Source of the DNA: Lentisphaeria bacterium
Lineage (GTDB): Bacteria; Verrucomicrobiota; Lentisphaeria; Victivallales; UBA1829
DNA length: 64,000 nucleotides
Assembly (NCBI GenBank): GCA_017456805.1
Contig: JAFTIQ010000031.1
Location: 62,001 to 126,000 of the forward strand
Reading direction: 5' to 3'
Shown: one piece after another, positions 18,369 through 26,839 of the stretch
How positions within the stretch are numbered: the stretch's first letter is position 1
How the letters are laid out: the number at the start of each line of letters is the position of its first letter
Notes under the pieces: model-generated
Database searches by the model: none
What the model saw: the letters and a program-made list of their open reading frames with translations, nothing else
Told to the model about the DNA's origin: nothing
Program-made: the position numbers and the translations under genes

Positions 18369-19073
18369 ATGAAGTCATTGCAAAAAGCGTTTGACATTCT
18401 GGAATATGTGATATTGCAGAATGGAGCGAATGTAACTCCCAGTGAGGCGGCGGATGCGCTGAAAATCAATCTTGCCACCTGCACCCGGATCATGGGCGAA
18501 TTGGTCCGGATGGGATATCTGGCAAAGATTTCCAGAAAATCCGGTTATGTTGCCGGTCCGATGACGGTCTCCCTCTGCACCAGAGATCAGGTGTATAAAC
18601 GGATCGCCGATACCGCAGAAAATCCGGTCAGGACCCTTTCAGAAGAATTGGGGTGTCAGGTGAATATTTCCGTCCTGCATGAATCTCAGCGTGTGATGCT
18701 CTCATATCATTTGGGGAATCCCTATACAGAACCCTGGAAGGTATTCCGTTTTACGGATCATCAGGATACCGCGACGGGGCGCCTTCTGCTTGCTGTTCAG
18801 AGTGTTTCCGGCGCGGAAGAGATCTGCCGTTTATGCGGTCTCCCTCTGTCCGGAGAGGAGTATCATAACCGGATTACCCGGGATGGATTTCTCCGGTTTG
18901 AACTGGATGGTTTGAGTATCATCGGATATTTGATCCGGGTGCCGGGATATCCGGTTTCCGCATTCGGTTTCGGCGTGCCGAAAGTCTCTGCGGACCGGGC
19001 GTTTGAGCTTGCAGCGGAGACTGCACGGATCATTACAGAAAAACTGACTGCGCCTGTCTGTCAGGCGTATTGA
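18369..19073 (+). CDS. IclR-family transcriptional regulator
   Basis: 234 aa. An N-terminal winged HTH (residues about 1-65: AFDILEYVILQNGANVTPSE, LATCTRIMGELVRMGYL) is followed by an IclR-type GAF-like effector domain (CQVNISVLHESQRVMLSYHL, TATGRLLLAVQS, FGFGVPKVSADRAFELAAE). At 234 aa it is slightly shorter than typical (about 250). It is 21 bp upstream of the double-SIS protein gene and surely co-transcribed with it. The likely ligand is a small phosphorylated or amino sugar handled by that neighbour (inference). It is divergent from the LacI-type regulator gene of unit 2. Confidence 0.88.
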   Translation: MKSLQKAFDILEYVILQNGANVTPSEAADALKINLATCTRIMGELVRMGYLAKISRKSGYVAGPMTVSLCTRDQVYKRIADTAENPVRTLSEELGCQVNISVLHESQRVMLSYHLGNPYTEPWKVFRFTDHQDTATGRLLLAVQSVSGAEEICRLCGLPLSGEEYHNRITRDGFLRFELDGLSIIGYLIRVPGYPVSAFGFGVPKVSADRAFELAAETARIITEKLTAPVCQAY

Positions 19074-19094
19074 ACAAAATAAAGGAACAGAAAA

Positions 19095-20777
19095 ATGAGT
19101 GAAAAAGCTTATAAAGCAGCCATTGATTTCATGGAAAATGAAAAACAGTTCCATCTGGGATTTCTTCCTACGGAACAATCCAGTCCCATTACCCGCGGAT
19201 TGGATGCAAAATTTGCCTCCTCCTGCGAAGCCGGGGTCCGGAATCTTCAGGAAGTTGACCGCAATGTGCTTGAGATGGCAAAGCGGATTTTTGCATCTGC
19301 CGAATTCAAAAAACTGGTGGAAACCGGAGTTTCCGTGATCCGTAACGGCGGAAAAGTCGTCTTCTCAGGCTGCGGTGCAACCGGACGTTTGAGTATTCTT
19401 CTTGAGTGCATGTGGCGCGATTGCTGTGCCAAAGATACCGCAGCGGCTCCTTTTGCAAATCAGGTGTTCAGCATCATGACCGGCGGCGATTATGCATTGG
19501 TCAAATCCGTAGAATTTTTCGAAGATTATCAGGTTTTCGGACGCCGTCAGGTTCAGGAAATGGGCATGGATTCAAACGATATGCTGGTGGCGATCACCGA
19601 AGGCGGGGAAACCTCATCCGTGCTCGGTTCTGTGTTTGAAGCTCTCGACCGCAGTTCCAAAGTGTTTTTGATGTTCAACAACCCCGCAGATCTTCTGGCG
19701 GAACATCTGGAACGTTCCCGGAAAGCGATCCGGGATCCCAGAGTCTGCGTGCTGGATCTCCATTGCGGTCCCATGGCTCTTGCAGGTTCCACCCGGATGC
19801 AGGCAACCACTTCCGAACAGCTTGTCGCAGGCGGTGCTCTGGAATCCATGCTGTGCTGTCTGACCGGTAAACCTCTGATGGATTATGCTGCTGAGTTCGG
19901 GGCATTGCTTGCTCAGCTGGAAAGCCCGGAAGCTGTTAAAGGAATTGCCGATTATATTGCATTCGAATCTGATATTTACCGGAAAAAGGGTTTGATCACC
20001 TATTTCGCCAATGATTATCTGCTGGATATCTTTACCGATACCACGGAGCGCTCTCCCACATTTATGCTTCCGCCGTTCCGCAAAAATGATGACACCGTTT
20101 CGCCCCGTCCCTGGGCATTTGTGAAGAATCCGCTTTTCTCCACCGAAGAAACCTGGCTCCGCGGAATGAACCGGAAACTGCGCTGTCTGGAATGGGAGAT
20201 CAAAGATTACAAAGAAATGAATATCCCGGAAAATATTTGCAGCAATCCTCCAAAGATCCGCAGCACGGAACTTTTAAAATTTGAAGTCGGCTGTGAACAT
20301 CCGGAAGACCGTTCTGTTACCGGCAATGATGCAGCAGTTCTGATCACCGTCGGAAACATGCCCTGTCCGGCAGAATTGAAAGAGGGATTTGCCAATGTGA
20401 AAGCGGATTTCTCCTGCCGGAAATATCTGGCTGTCGGAGGAGCCGCTGAAGCAGATTTCTCAGTTCCCTGTACCGTGAAAGAATCCCCCTTGCATCTGAT
20501 GGGACACATGGCAGTGAAACTTGTTTTGAACACAGTTTCCACTGGCGTTATGGCAGTTCTTGGACGGATCACCAGCAACTGGATGAGCTGGGTGAATGTT
20601 TCCAACAAAAAACTTATGGACCGCGGGATCCGTCTGATTTGTGAAATCGGCGGAATCGATTATAAAACCGCGTGTATTATGATCTACGAAGCTGTGGAAG
20701 AATTGGAAAATAACTTCAACGCCTCCGAAGAGCAAGTTTCTGTTGTTCAGCATGTTTTGAACAAACTGAAGAAATAA
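19095..20777 (+). CDS. Double-SIS-domain protein of the MurQ/GKRP family
   Basis: 560 aa, cytoplasmic. The N-terminal SIS domain has KVVFSGCGATGRLSILLE (compare MurQ GAGTSGRL), MLVAITEGGETSSVLGS and GSTRMQATTSEQLVAGGALE. The C-terminal part has KLVLNTVSTGVMAVLGR and NKKLMDRGIRLI, matching the end of MurQ. MurQ etherases (N-acetylmuramate 6-phosphate to GlcNAc 6-phosphate) are about 300 aa. The extra middle region, with a second SIS-like segment around ELKEGFANVKADFS, makes this closer in length to the glucokinase-regulator (GKRP) branch. Function is therefore either a sugar-phosphate etherase/isomerase or a sugar-phosphate-sensing kinase regulator. SD AAAGGAAC precedes the ATG; a terminator follows. 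It is co-transcribed with the IclR regulator. Confidence 0.82.
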   Translation: MSEKAYKAAIDFMENEKQFHLGFLPTEQSSPITRGLDAKFASSCEAGVRNLQEVDRNVLEMAKRIFASAEFKKLVETGVSVIRNGGKVVFSGCGATGRLSILLECMWRDCCAKDTAAAPFANQVFSIMTGGDYALVKSVEFFEDYQVFGRRQVQEMGMDSNDMLVAITEGGETSSVLGSVFEALDRSSKVFLMFNNPADLLAEHLERSRKAIRDPRVCVLDLHCGPMALAGSTRMQATTSEQLVAGGALESMLCCLTGKPLMDYAAEFGALLAQLESPEAVKGIADYIAFESDIYRKKGLITYFANDYLLDIFTDTTERSPTFMLPPFRKNDDTVSPRPWAFVKNPLFSTEETWLRGMNRKLRCLEWEIKDYKEMNIPENICSNPPKIRSTELLKFEVGCEHPEDRSVTGNDAAVLITVGNMPCPAELKEGFANVKADFSCRKYLAVGGAAEADFSVPCTVKESPLHLMGHMAVKLVLNTVSTGVMAVLGRITSNWMSWVNVSNKKLMDRGIRLICEIGGIDYKTACIMIYEAVEELENNFNASEEQVSVVQHVLNKLKK

Positions 20778-20797
20778 TTCAATAACAGAAAAGAACC

Positions 20798-20850
20798 AAG
20801 GACTGCTGCAATCTCTCCCCTTGAGGTTTATGCAACAGTCCTTAGTTTAT
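20798..20850 (+). terminator. Terminator of the IclR-SIS operon
   Basis: AAGGACTG-C-TGCA (20798-20810) pairs with TGCA-A-CAGTCCTT (20831-20843), one internal mismatch, a 20-nt loop, followed by AGTTTATTT. Confidence 0.75.
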
Positions 20851-20904
20851 TTATAGAAATCCCCTCTCTTTATATTCCCCTTATTTCAGGTGAATACAAA
20901 ACGA

Positions 20905-21774
20905 TCAAAGATCATCAAAAGCTGTGGCACGGCGTTTTTTCACCGGAGCTTTTGTCGGACGGCAGATATAGCCTTTTTTGATCTTTCTTTTTCCTTTACG
21001 GGAGACGACTTCAGCGGTGGACTGCATGGGGCGGACATCGGTGATCTTAATCACAGCGACTTCCATTTCCACACCATCTTCTGTGACACGATAGACCTTG
21101 AAGTGATCGCCTTCTTTGACACGTTCTGACTGAACTTTGATGACAACTTCGTCTTCATCTTCAGCCATCATGGTTTCAATGGGATAGCAGAGATCCATCA
21201 GAGCATCGACGACTTTCTGAGCGGCATCTTTGACACAATCCTGGTAGAATTTATCTCCGGCGGTACGCTGAACACTTCCGCTGGTCGCCGCTCCCTGAAG
21301 AGTGGAGGTTCCGACAACTTCTTTATCTGCAACGATTTTTCCATCGCTCAGACGGAGGAAGCGGACACTCAATGTGAGATTTGCAACGTGACGTGCCATT
21401 GTAGCTCCGCCGACTTTTGCCGCTGTGGATTTGATTTCAAAAGAAGTCAATGTGGCAATCAGTTTATAACCGACTTCCGCGATCTTCTGAGACTCCGGAT
21501 CTGTGCTGCCGTTCGTCAGACCGGCATTGGCTTTGTTCCATTCAGCAACGATTTCATCAATCCGTTCGGATTCAATAACATCAAACTGTCTGGTGTTGAC
21601 AATGGCGGTGTTCAGTCTGGTAACAAAGGTTTCGATTGAAACATTTTGTCCGGACTTGTTGAGGACGTTGCCGACGCAAATTGCCGGTTTGGGAAGTCTT
21701 TGTTCTCCTTCTGCCAAAAGTACTGACGCACCGCAAAAAACAGCGAGAACTGCAAATAATGTAAATTTTTTCAT
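20905..21774 (-). CDS. Secreted CsgG/LpoB-like protein
   Basis: 289 aa with signal peptide MKKFTLFAVLAVFCGASVLLA. Residues about 30-190 resemble the CsgG/LpoB/FlgT-N fold: KPAICVGNVLNKSGQNVSIE, TFVTRLNTAIVNTRQFDVIESERIDEI, a family-typical beta hairpin IKSTAAKVGGATMARHVANLTL, and CVKDAAQKVVDALMDLC. A C-terminal beta domain (residues about 205-275, VVIKVQSERVKEGDHFKVYR) resembles FlgT C-terminal or SH3-like modules. It ends in a basic tail. Family members are outer-membrane-associated assembly factors or periplasmic activators of penicillin-binding proteins. No lipobox Cys is seen, so it is probably soluble periplasmic. Last of a three-gene unit with two further secreted proteins. Confidence 0.75.
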   Translation of the reverse strand: MKKFTLFAVLAVFCGASVLLAEGEQRLPKPAICVGNVLNKSGQNVSIETFVTRLNTAIVNTRQFDVIESERIDEIVAEWNKANAGLTNGSTDPESQKIAEVGYKLIATLTSFEIKSTAAKVGGATMARHVANLTLSVRFLRLSDGKIVADKEVVGTSTLQGAATSGSVQRTAGDKFYQDCVKDAAQKVVDALMDLCYPIETMMAEDEDEVVIKVQSERVKEGDHFKVYRVTEDGVEMEVAVIKITDVRPMQSTAEVVSRKGKRKIKKGYICRPTKAPVKKRRATAFDDL

Positions 21775-21803
21775 AGTTGTTCTGTATCAATGTTGTTGAG
21801 ATT

Positions 21804-22307
21804 TTATTTGTTGAGAGCGGCAAGGGGCATCAACATTCCGTTATTGAAGTAATATTCCCCGCCTCTCATGACGATTTCGACGACCACCGTCCTGGCAGCC
21901 ATTCTGGAATTGTTGTATTCCAATTTGATTTGCCATGAGGAATAACGTCCGTTATCCCGGATTTTTTTGAGATCAGTCCAGCCTTTGAGTCCTCCGGATA
22001 CTTTGAGATCTTCCACCATGAAATACTCAAATTTTCCGAATCCGTATTTTGCTCTGAAATCGGGTGACATCAGGAGATACATCCCTTCAAAATCATCCTT
22101 GGAAGCAAATTTGAAATATGCCTTGAAAAGATCTTCCGCTGATTTCGGAGGGGTAACCTTTCGGTCAGCAGAAACCTGTTTCTCGGGATATTTGCTTGAA
22201 GCAGCTCTCTGATTGCCAAGTAGATCATCGAAAAGATCCGCTCTGGCTGCCGGAACAATTACCGACAGCAGAGACAGAATAGCTGTAATTGCAAAAAAGT
22301 TTTTCAT
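21804..22307 (-). CDS. Secreted hypothetical protein of the CsgG-like operon
   Basis: 167 aa with signal peptide MKNFFAITAILSLLSVIVPAARA. The mature part (SAEDLFKAYFKFASKDDFEGM, MLMSPDFRAKYG, then strands KLEYNNSRMAARTVVVEIV and GGEYYFNNGMLMPL) has the helix-helix-four-strand pattern of NTF2-like domains such as DUF4864, but I cannot confirm the family. It lies between the two CsgG/LpoB-like genes with 18 and 29 bp gaps, so it is co-transcribed and probably works in the same envelope complex. Confidence 0.7.
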   Translation of the reverse strand: MKNFFAITAILSLLSVIVPAARADLFDDLLGNQRAASSKYPEKQVSADRKVTPPKSAEDLFKAYFKFASKDDFEGMYLLMSPDFRAKYGFGKFEYFMVEDLKVSGGLKGWTDLKKIRDNGRYSSWQIKLEYNNSRMAARTVVVEIVMRGGEYYFNNGMLMPLAALNK

Positions 22308-22325
22308 ACTGAAAACCAGTGCGAA

Positions 22326-23315
22326 TTACTTTTTAACACCGCGCAGACGGACAAGTGTGTTTTTCTGCACAAGACCGGGTTTGTTGACACGGACCCAGCA
22401 CTTTTTATCTTCCAGATAAGAAGCATCGTCTTCAATGATTTCACCGGAAGCGATAGGAACTTCAACAAGTCCTTCTGCATCTTCATCTTTGGAGTATTCA
22501 AAGAAATCAAGGGTGGAACCGACCTGAGCACCGAAACGTTTTCCGATGTTGACCAGGACAGCTGTACCTTCACCTTTTGTAGCAATCACTTTTCCCGGAG
22601 GTCCGAATTTGATGGCAAGTTGAGCAACCAATTTGCTGATTGCATCTTCAATCGCTTTCTCGAGAAGCTGTTTGTCTCCGTCTGCTCCGAGTCCGGATTC
22701 TCCAACAAGAGCAAAGTCAATGGTGGACTGGTCAGCAACATTGAGCAGGGTAACATTCAATTCAGCTTTTGCATAGGTATCAAATGCAGCGGCAGTTGTG
22801 GCTGCGGCATTGGCGGAAGATCTTCCGATTTTTCCTCCGGGAACAGGAGTGCCTCCGGCAAGCTGTCCGACAAGAGCAAGTCCTTTGTTTTTGGTAAATT
22901 CGCAGCTGACCAGTTTGTAAGTGATCATGAAATCAGTTGCATCAACAGTAACGTCAGAGCTCTGTCCGCCGGTAGCTGCCGCTGTCTGCTGCATTTTGAC
23001 GATGGATCCAAGATGTTTCGTCGGAATAACTTTGAAATAGCTCAATGCGGTAATTGCCGGTGTAAGTTTGTCGGAAAGATACGCTCCATTGGCTTTCATC
23101 GCAGAGGTTTCTTCTTCTGAGGGGGCGAGGGTTACAACAACTTTTTTCGCATACTTAGCTTTGATTTTTGCCGCAACAGCTTCCCCATAGGTGTTGCTGG
23201 CTGCTCCACGGTCAAATTTGGTGACTTCCAAATCTGCAATGGGGGTAGTGCAACCGGATAAGAGAAAACTCAGTCCGGCAGCGGCGATTGTTGTCGCAAA
23301 AAAACGGTTTTTCAT
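22326..23315 (-). CDS. CsgG-like lipoprotein
   Basis: 329 aa. N-terminus MKNRFFATTIAAAGLSFLLSGC gives a clear lipobox (LLSGC, acylated Cys22), so it is a lipoprotein. The domain that follows (VVVTLAPSEEETSAMKANGAYL, LTPAITALSYFKVIPTKHL, MITYKLVSCEFTKNKG, LNVTLLNVADQSTIDFALVGE, KLVAQLAIKFGPPG) resembles CsgG/LpoB. The C-terminal part (VLVNIGKRFGAQVGSTLDFFE, IIEDDASYLEDKKCWVRV) resembles the FlgT C-terminal beta domain, as in the third gene of the operon. An Ala-rich Gly/Ser linker lies in the middle. It heads the three-gene unit; SD AAAGGA precedes the ATG. A role in outer-membrane assembly or export is inferred only from the family. Confidence 0.75.
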   Translation of the reverse strand: MKNRFFATTIAAAGLSFLLSGCTTPIADLEVTKFDRGAASNTYGEAVAAKIKAKYAKKVVVTLAPSEEETSAMKANGAYLSDKLTPAITALSYFKVIPTKHLGSIVKMQQTAAATGGQSSDVTVDATDFMITYKLVSCEFTKNKGLALVGQLAGGTPVPGGKIGRSSANAAATTAAAFDTYAKAELNVTLLNVADQSTIDFALVGESGLGADGDKQLLEKAIEDAISKLVAQLAIKFGPPGKVIATKGEGTAVLVNIGKRFGAQVGSTLDFFEYSKDEDAEGLVEVPIASGEIIEDDASYLEDKKCWVRVNKPGLVQKNTLVRLRGVKK

Positions 23316-23422
23316 TTTTTTTCCTTTCTTGTTTTAGTGTGAAACGTTTTTTTGTATTATCCTATATCGAGGATCTTTATTGAAAAAGAGGGAATTTCGA
23401 CAGTGAAAAAAGCCGAAAAAAA

Positions 23423-23455
23423 ATGACACAACCATAGAGAAAGTGGTTGTGTCAT
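23423..23455 (-). terminator. Hairpin with minus-strand T tract
   Basis: Perfect 12-bp stem ATGACACAACCA/TGGTTGTGTCAT (23423-23434 and 23444-23455), 9-nt loop, followed on the minus strand by eight T. It is a strong terminator, yet the only upstream minus-strand candidate is the 41-codon frame at 23501-23626, or read-through from the GH3 gene. The 23316-23737 stretch otherwise holds a tetranucleotide repeat and the GH3 terminator. Confidence 0.75.
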
Positions 23456-23500
23456 TGTAAAAATTTGAAATAAGAACAGACTGCAGGATTGCAGGTTTAT

Positions 23501-23626
23501 TTACTGTCTGTCTGTCTGTCTGGGGAATACCCTAAAGGCACTATTTCCAAACGCGGATGCATATCCGGAAACTGCGGACAGCAAAGAAATGTTTTTGGAA
23601 ATTGTACTCATGGATAACACCATCAT
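23501..23626 (-). CDS. Possible 41-aa peptide ending in a tetranucleotide repeat
   Basis: Minus-strand frame of 41 codons starting MMVLSMSTISK and ending RVFPRQTDRQ, the last residues coming from the repeat at 23503-23522. No good Shine-Dalgarno; a terminator follows 45 bp downstream. It could be a small gene, a gene remnant, or only the transcribed part of a small RNA. I cannot decide. Confidence 0.25.
   Translation of the reverse strand: MMVLSMSTISKNISLLSAVSGYASAFGNSAFRVFPRQTDRQ
23503..23522. repeat. Tetranucleotide repeat (CTGT), nearly five units
   Basis: ACTGTCTGTCTGTCTGTCTG, four and three-quarter tandem CTGT units. Such tracts can change length by slippage; here a change would alter the end of the 41-codon frame. 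Confidence 0.9.
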
Positions 23627-23687
23627 CTTTTCAGTTAGTAAAGAAATTTAAATAGTAATATAAATTAGCATGTTTTTAGAAAAATAC

Positions 23688-23727
23688 AAGCTTGGAACAG
23701 AAAAAATCTGTTCCCAAGCTTATTTTC
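23688..23727 (-). terminator. Terminator of the GH3 gene
   Basis: AAGCTTGGAACAGA (23688-23701) pairs with TCTGTTCCCAAGCTT (23707-23721) with one bulged C; a 5-nt A loop; a T-rich stretch on either side. It lies about 15 bp after the GH3 stop. Confidence 0.75.
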
Positions 23728-23737
23728 AGAGATCAAA

Positions 23738-25819
23738 TTATTTCCGGTTGACGGTCAATTCCTGATCTTCTGCCATCAGGGTGATTTTTCCTGTAACGGG
23801 ATGGAAGATCCCTTTCAGATCAGCAAATTCCAGAAATTCCGCCGGATAGGTGAATGTGAGATTTTTTGATTCTCCGGGATCCAGGGCGATTCTTATTGAG
23901 CCTGCAAACTGTTTCAGGGGTTCCCAATCTGGACCGTCTTCATGTTTGAAGAAGAAGAGAATCACTTTTTCCCCGGCGCGGGAACCGGTATTTTTCACTT
24001 TGAGCTGACATGTGATTCCTTCCTTCGCACTGTTCTCTTCCGGGGCGGTCAATCCGGACGTTTCGAAGGTGGTATAACTCAATCCATATCCGAAGGGATA
24101 AAGAATATTATCCCTGCAGTAGCGGTAGGTTCTTCCTTTCATGGAATAATCTTCAAAAGCCGGAAGCTGATCGGTCGATTTGTAGAAGGTGAGGGGGAGT
24201 CTGCCTGAGGGATTGACTTTTCCTGTGAGAATATCAGCTGCGACCCGTCCTCCTTCCGGCCCGGGATAGAAGACTTGCAGAACAGCATTCATGCGTTCGT
24301 GAGGGATTGCCATTGCACTTCCGGAGCAGTTCAGAAGGATCATTGGTTTTCCGATCGCGTAGAGTCTTTGCAGCAGAACCAGCTGCTGATCGGAGTATTC
24401 CAAATGCCGTTTATCGCCGTCATCTTCCGCAGAAGTACAGCCTGATTCTCCTTCAAATTCCGGAGTCAAACCCATGCAGAGGATCACGAGATCCGAATAT
24501 TCAGCGGCAATTTCCGCTTCTGCCAGACGGTCATTCGGCATACATGCAAGTTCTGTTCTGTCACCGATGATTTCACTGCCCAGAGTGTAAATCACCTTAT
24601 CTTCGCCGAATGTTTCCTGCAGTCCTTCCAGCAGCGTGACATACCGGCTGGCTGTTCCGGCATAATTGCCCCGCAGGACTTCAATATCTCTGGCGGTCGG
24701 GCCGATCACTGCAACACGTTTGAGCTTTCCCGGATCCAGCGGAAGAATTCCATCATTTTTCAGCAGGACCATGCTCCGTTCGCTGATACTGCGGGAGAGT
24801 TTCCGGAATTCCGGGCACTCCACCCGGGTGAAATCCGGCAACTCCTGATGATCAAACATTCCAAGACGGAATTTCAAAATAAGCTGATTCCGGACAGCCC
24901 GGTCGATTTCCGGTTCTTTCAGCAGTCCGCGTTCCCAGGCTTCCCGGAAGTGTTCATGGGAGAGGGGATCCACTTCCATTGCAACATCCACTCCCGCATT
25001 GATTTCCGCCGCAAGTGCTTCCGGGATATCCTTGCAGCATTTGTGTTCCTTCACCAGATTATCTGCGGTTCCGACATCGGTGATCGTCACCCCGTCAAAG
25101 CCCCACTCTTTCTGCAGCCGGTCGCAGATGAAATATTTGTTGATGGAAAGCGGAGTGCCGTGAATCGCATTATAAGCGGTCATAACACTTTTGCTTTTTC
25201 CATGTTTCAGACAATAGCGGAAGGCATAAAGATAGGTCTGTTCCAGATCCAGTTCAGAGACTTCTGTATTGAACCGGAACCGTTTTCCTTCCGGACCGGA
25301 GTGAACCGCAAAATGTTTCAGCGTTGTGCTGCAATGCAGATGCTCCGGATCATCGCCTTCCACCCCGCGGACAAAGGCCGTCCCCATGAGAGAGGTCAGA
25401 ACCGGACATTCCCCATAGGTCTCGTGTCCGCGTCCCCAGCGGGGATCCCGGAAAATATTGATATTGGGAGAACACATGGTCAATCCCGCATAAATTCCAT
25501 GGACCCCGTGATGTGCCGTGTGAAGGTGTTTGATCCATGCTTCTTCCTGAGTGACTTTTCCCATTTGGAAGGCATATTCCGGGGTGAAGGTTGCAGCCAC
25601 AGCAATGGGCTGGGGAAACATCGTTGCTTTTCCGTTCCGGGCAACCCCGTGAAGCGCCTCGTTCCACCAATGATATGCGGGAATTCCCAATCGCGGGATC
25701 GCCTTGTTGACCATATTCAGCTGGCTGAGTTTTTCCTCAATCGTGAGGCGGGAAAGAAGATCTTCTGCCCGTTCCTTCGCGGAGAGGGAAGGATCCTGAT
25801 ATTTATACAGACGGCTCAT
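23738..25819 (-). CDS. Glycoside hydrolase family 3 protein (beta-glucosidase/beta-xylosidase type)
   Basis: 693 aa, no signal peptide, so cytoplasmic or non-classically placed. The GH3 N-terminal barrel shows RLGIPAYHWWNEALHGVARNG and SPNINIFRDPRWGRGHETYG, both typical of the xylosidase/glucosidase branch, and the nucleophile Asp248 in FDGVTITDVGTADN. The C-terminal alpha/beta sandwich (SMVLLKNDGILPLDP, VAVIGPTA, GLTPEFEGESG with the candidate acid/base Glu) and the fibronectin-III-like end (YPFGYGLSYTTFE, LKVKNTGSRAGEKV) complete the family architecture. SD AAAGGAA precedes the ATG. It is divergent from an AraC-type regulator gene across 127 bp, which probably controls it. Expected reaction: release of terminal beta-linked glucose, xylose or similar from oligosaccharides. 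Confidence 0.93.
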   Translation of the reverse strand: MSRLYKYQDPSLSAKERAEDLLSRLTIEEKLSQLNMVNKAIPRLGIPAYHWWNEALHGVARNGKATMFPQPIAVAATFTPEYAFQMGKVTQEEAWIKHLHTAHHGVHGIYAGLTMCSPNINIFRDPRWGRGHETYGECPVLTSLMGTAFVRGVEGDDPEHLHCSTTLKHFAVHSGPEGKRFRFNTEVSELDLEQTYLYAFRYCLKHGKSKSVMTAYNAIHGTPLSINKYFICDRLQKEWGFDGVTITDVGTADNLVKEHKCCKDIPEALAAEINAGVDVAMEVDPLSHEHFREAWERGLLKEPEIDRAVRNQLILKFRLGMFDHQELPDFTRVECPEFRKLSRSISERSMVLLKNDGILPLDPGKLKRVAVIGPTARDIEVLRGNYAGTASRYVTLLEGLQETFGEDKVIYTLGSEIIGDRTELACMPNDRLAEAEIAAEYSDLVILCMGLTPEFEGESGCTSAEDDGDKRHLEYSDQQLVLLQRLYAIGKPMILLNCSGSAMAIPHERMNAVLQVFYPGPEGGRVAADILTGKVNPSGRLPLTFYKSTDQLPAFEDYSMKGRTYRYCRDNILYPFGYGLSYTTFETSGLTAPEENSAKEGITCQLKVKNTGSRAGEKVILFFFKHEDGPDWEPLKQFAGSIRIALDPGESKNLTFTYPAEFLEFADLKGIFHPVTGKITLMAEDQELTVNRK

Positions 25820-25908
25820 TGCGATTCATTCCTTTCTGTTCCAATCGTTATAGAGTTTCCTGATAATCTGTTCATTGGCAAATATAGCATAATTTTAGAA
25901 AAATAACC

Positions 25909-25937
25909 TTGACAAAATCACCAATAAAGAGTAAATT
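25909..25937 (+). promoter_or_regulatory. Promoter of the AraC-type regulator, giving a near-leaderless transcript
   Basis: TTGACA (25909-25914), 17 bp, TAAATT (25932-25937). The start codon is at 25947, only 9 bp after the -10, and there is no Shine-Dalgarno in between. Confidence 0.65.
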
Positions 25938-25946
25938 ATCACCATT

Positions 25947-26837
25947 ATGAAAAATGAGATCATACAGATTGCCGGAGATTTTTATTTCAAACGCGGTTTC
26001 GTTCCGGTTGCGATCCGCAGAGTGCGCGGAACCGTTTTGACTCATTCCCATGATTATACGGGGATCCCTCACTGGCATGATTTTTCAGAATTGGTGATCG
26101 TTACATCCGGCAGCGGAGTGCAGAATATCAACGGTTCTTCCTATCAGGTCTCTGCCGGGGATGTTTTTGTGATCACCGGAAGAACAGCCCATTATTTTGA
26201 AGATTACCGGAATCTCGAACTTGTCAATATTATTTTCAAAGAGAGTATATTCAAAGGGATGCAGGAATATTTGAACCGGATTCCCGGATATCATCTGGTT
26301 TTTCAGATTGAACCGGAATTGCGGAACCGGCGAAAGTACCGCAATACTCTGAATCTTCCTGCTCATTCTCTGGCGTACGTCATGGGGCTCGTCAGAAAAA
26401 TGAGTTTGGAGTTTGAAACAGATAAAATCGGCAACGAGGCTGCAATTCTTTCCATTCTTCTGGAGTTGACCGTTTATCTTTCCCGGTTTTCTGATCGGCG
26501 CGAAGCGGATCAACCCATGTCCCGGCTCTCCGGATTGTTTCCGATCCTTGAAGCATCTTACCAGGAAGATTGGAGTTTGGAACGCATGGCAAAATATTCC
26601 AATATGTCTGTCAATACTCTGCTCCGCACATTTCAGGCAGCTGTAAAACAATCTCCCCGGCAATATCTGACTGAGCTTCGATTGAAGGAGGCTTGTTCTC
26701 TTTTGATTCAGACAGACTGGCTGATCGGAGAGATCGCCTTTTCATGCGGTTTTCATGATTCCAATTATTTCTCAAAATGTTTTCACCGGAAATATGGAAT
26801 CACTCCTTCCGAATTCCGCGCAAAAGCCGGTTTTTGA
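25947..26837 (+). CDS. AraC-family transcriptional regulator (cupin plus HTH)
   Basis: 296 aa. An N-terminal cupin-like sensor (residues about 40-90: HWHDFSELVIVTSGSG, SAGDVFVITGRTAHYFEDY) is followed by a C-terminal double HTH of the AraC/XylS type (residues about 190-292: WSLERMAKYSNMSVNTLLRT, FQAAVKQSPRQYLTELRL, IGEIAFSCGFHDSNYFSKCF, FHRKYGITPSEFR). Divergent to the GH3 gene, which is the likely target. The start codon has no Shine-Dalgarno and lies about 3 nt from the predicted transcription start, suggesting a leaderless mRNA. Confidence 0.92.
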   Translation: MKNEIIQIAGDFYFKRGFVPVAIRRVRGTVLTHSHDYTGIPHWHDFSELVIVTSGSGVQNINGSSYQVSAGDVFVITGRTAHYFEDYRNLELVNIIFKESIFKGMQEYLNRIPGYHLVFQIEPELRNRRKYRNTLNLPAHSLAYVMGLVRKMSLEFETDKIGNEAAILSILLELTVYLSRFSDRREADQPMSRLSGLFPILEASYQEDWSLERMAKYSNMSVNTLLRTFQAAVKQSPRQYLTELRLKEACSLLIQTDWLIGEIAFSCGFHDSNYFSKCFHRKYGITPSEFRAKAGF

Positions 26838-26839
26838 AT

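Noticed and set aside
23341..23358. GAAACGTTTTTTT upstream of the CsgG-like operon as a LacI operator
   Set aside because: Only one half of the palindrome fits; the right half is a T run. Not comparable with the perfect site at 47008.
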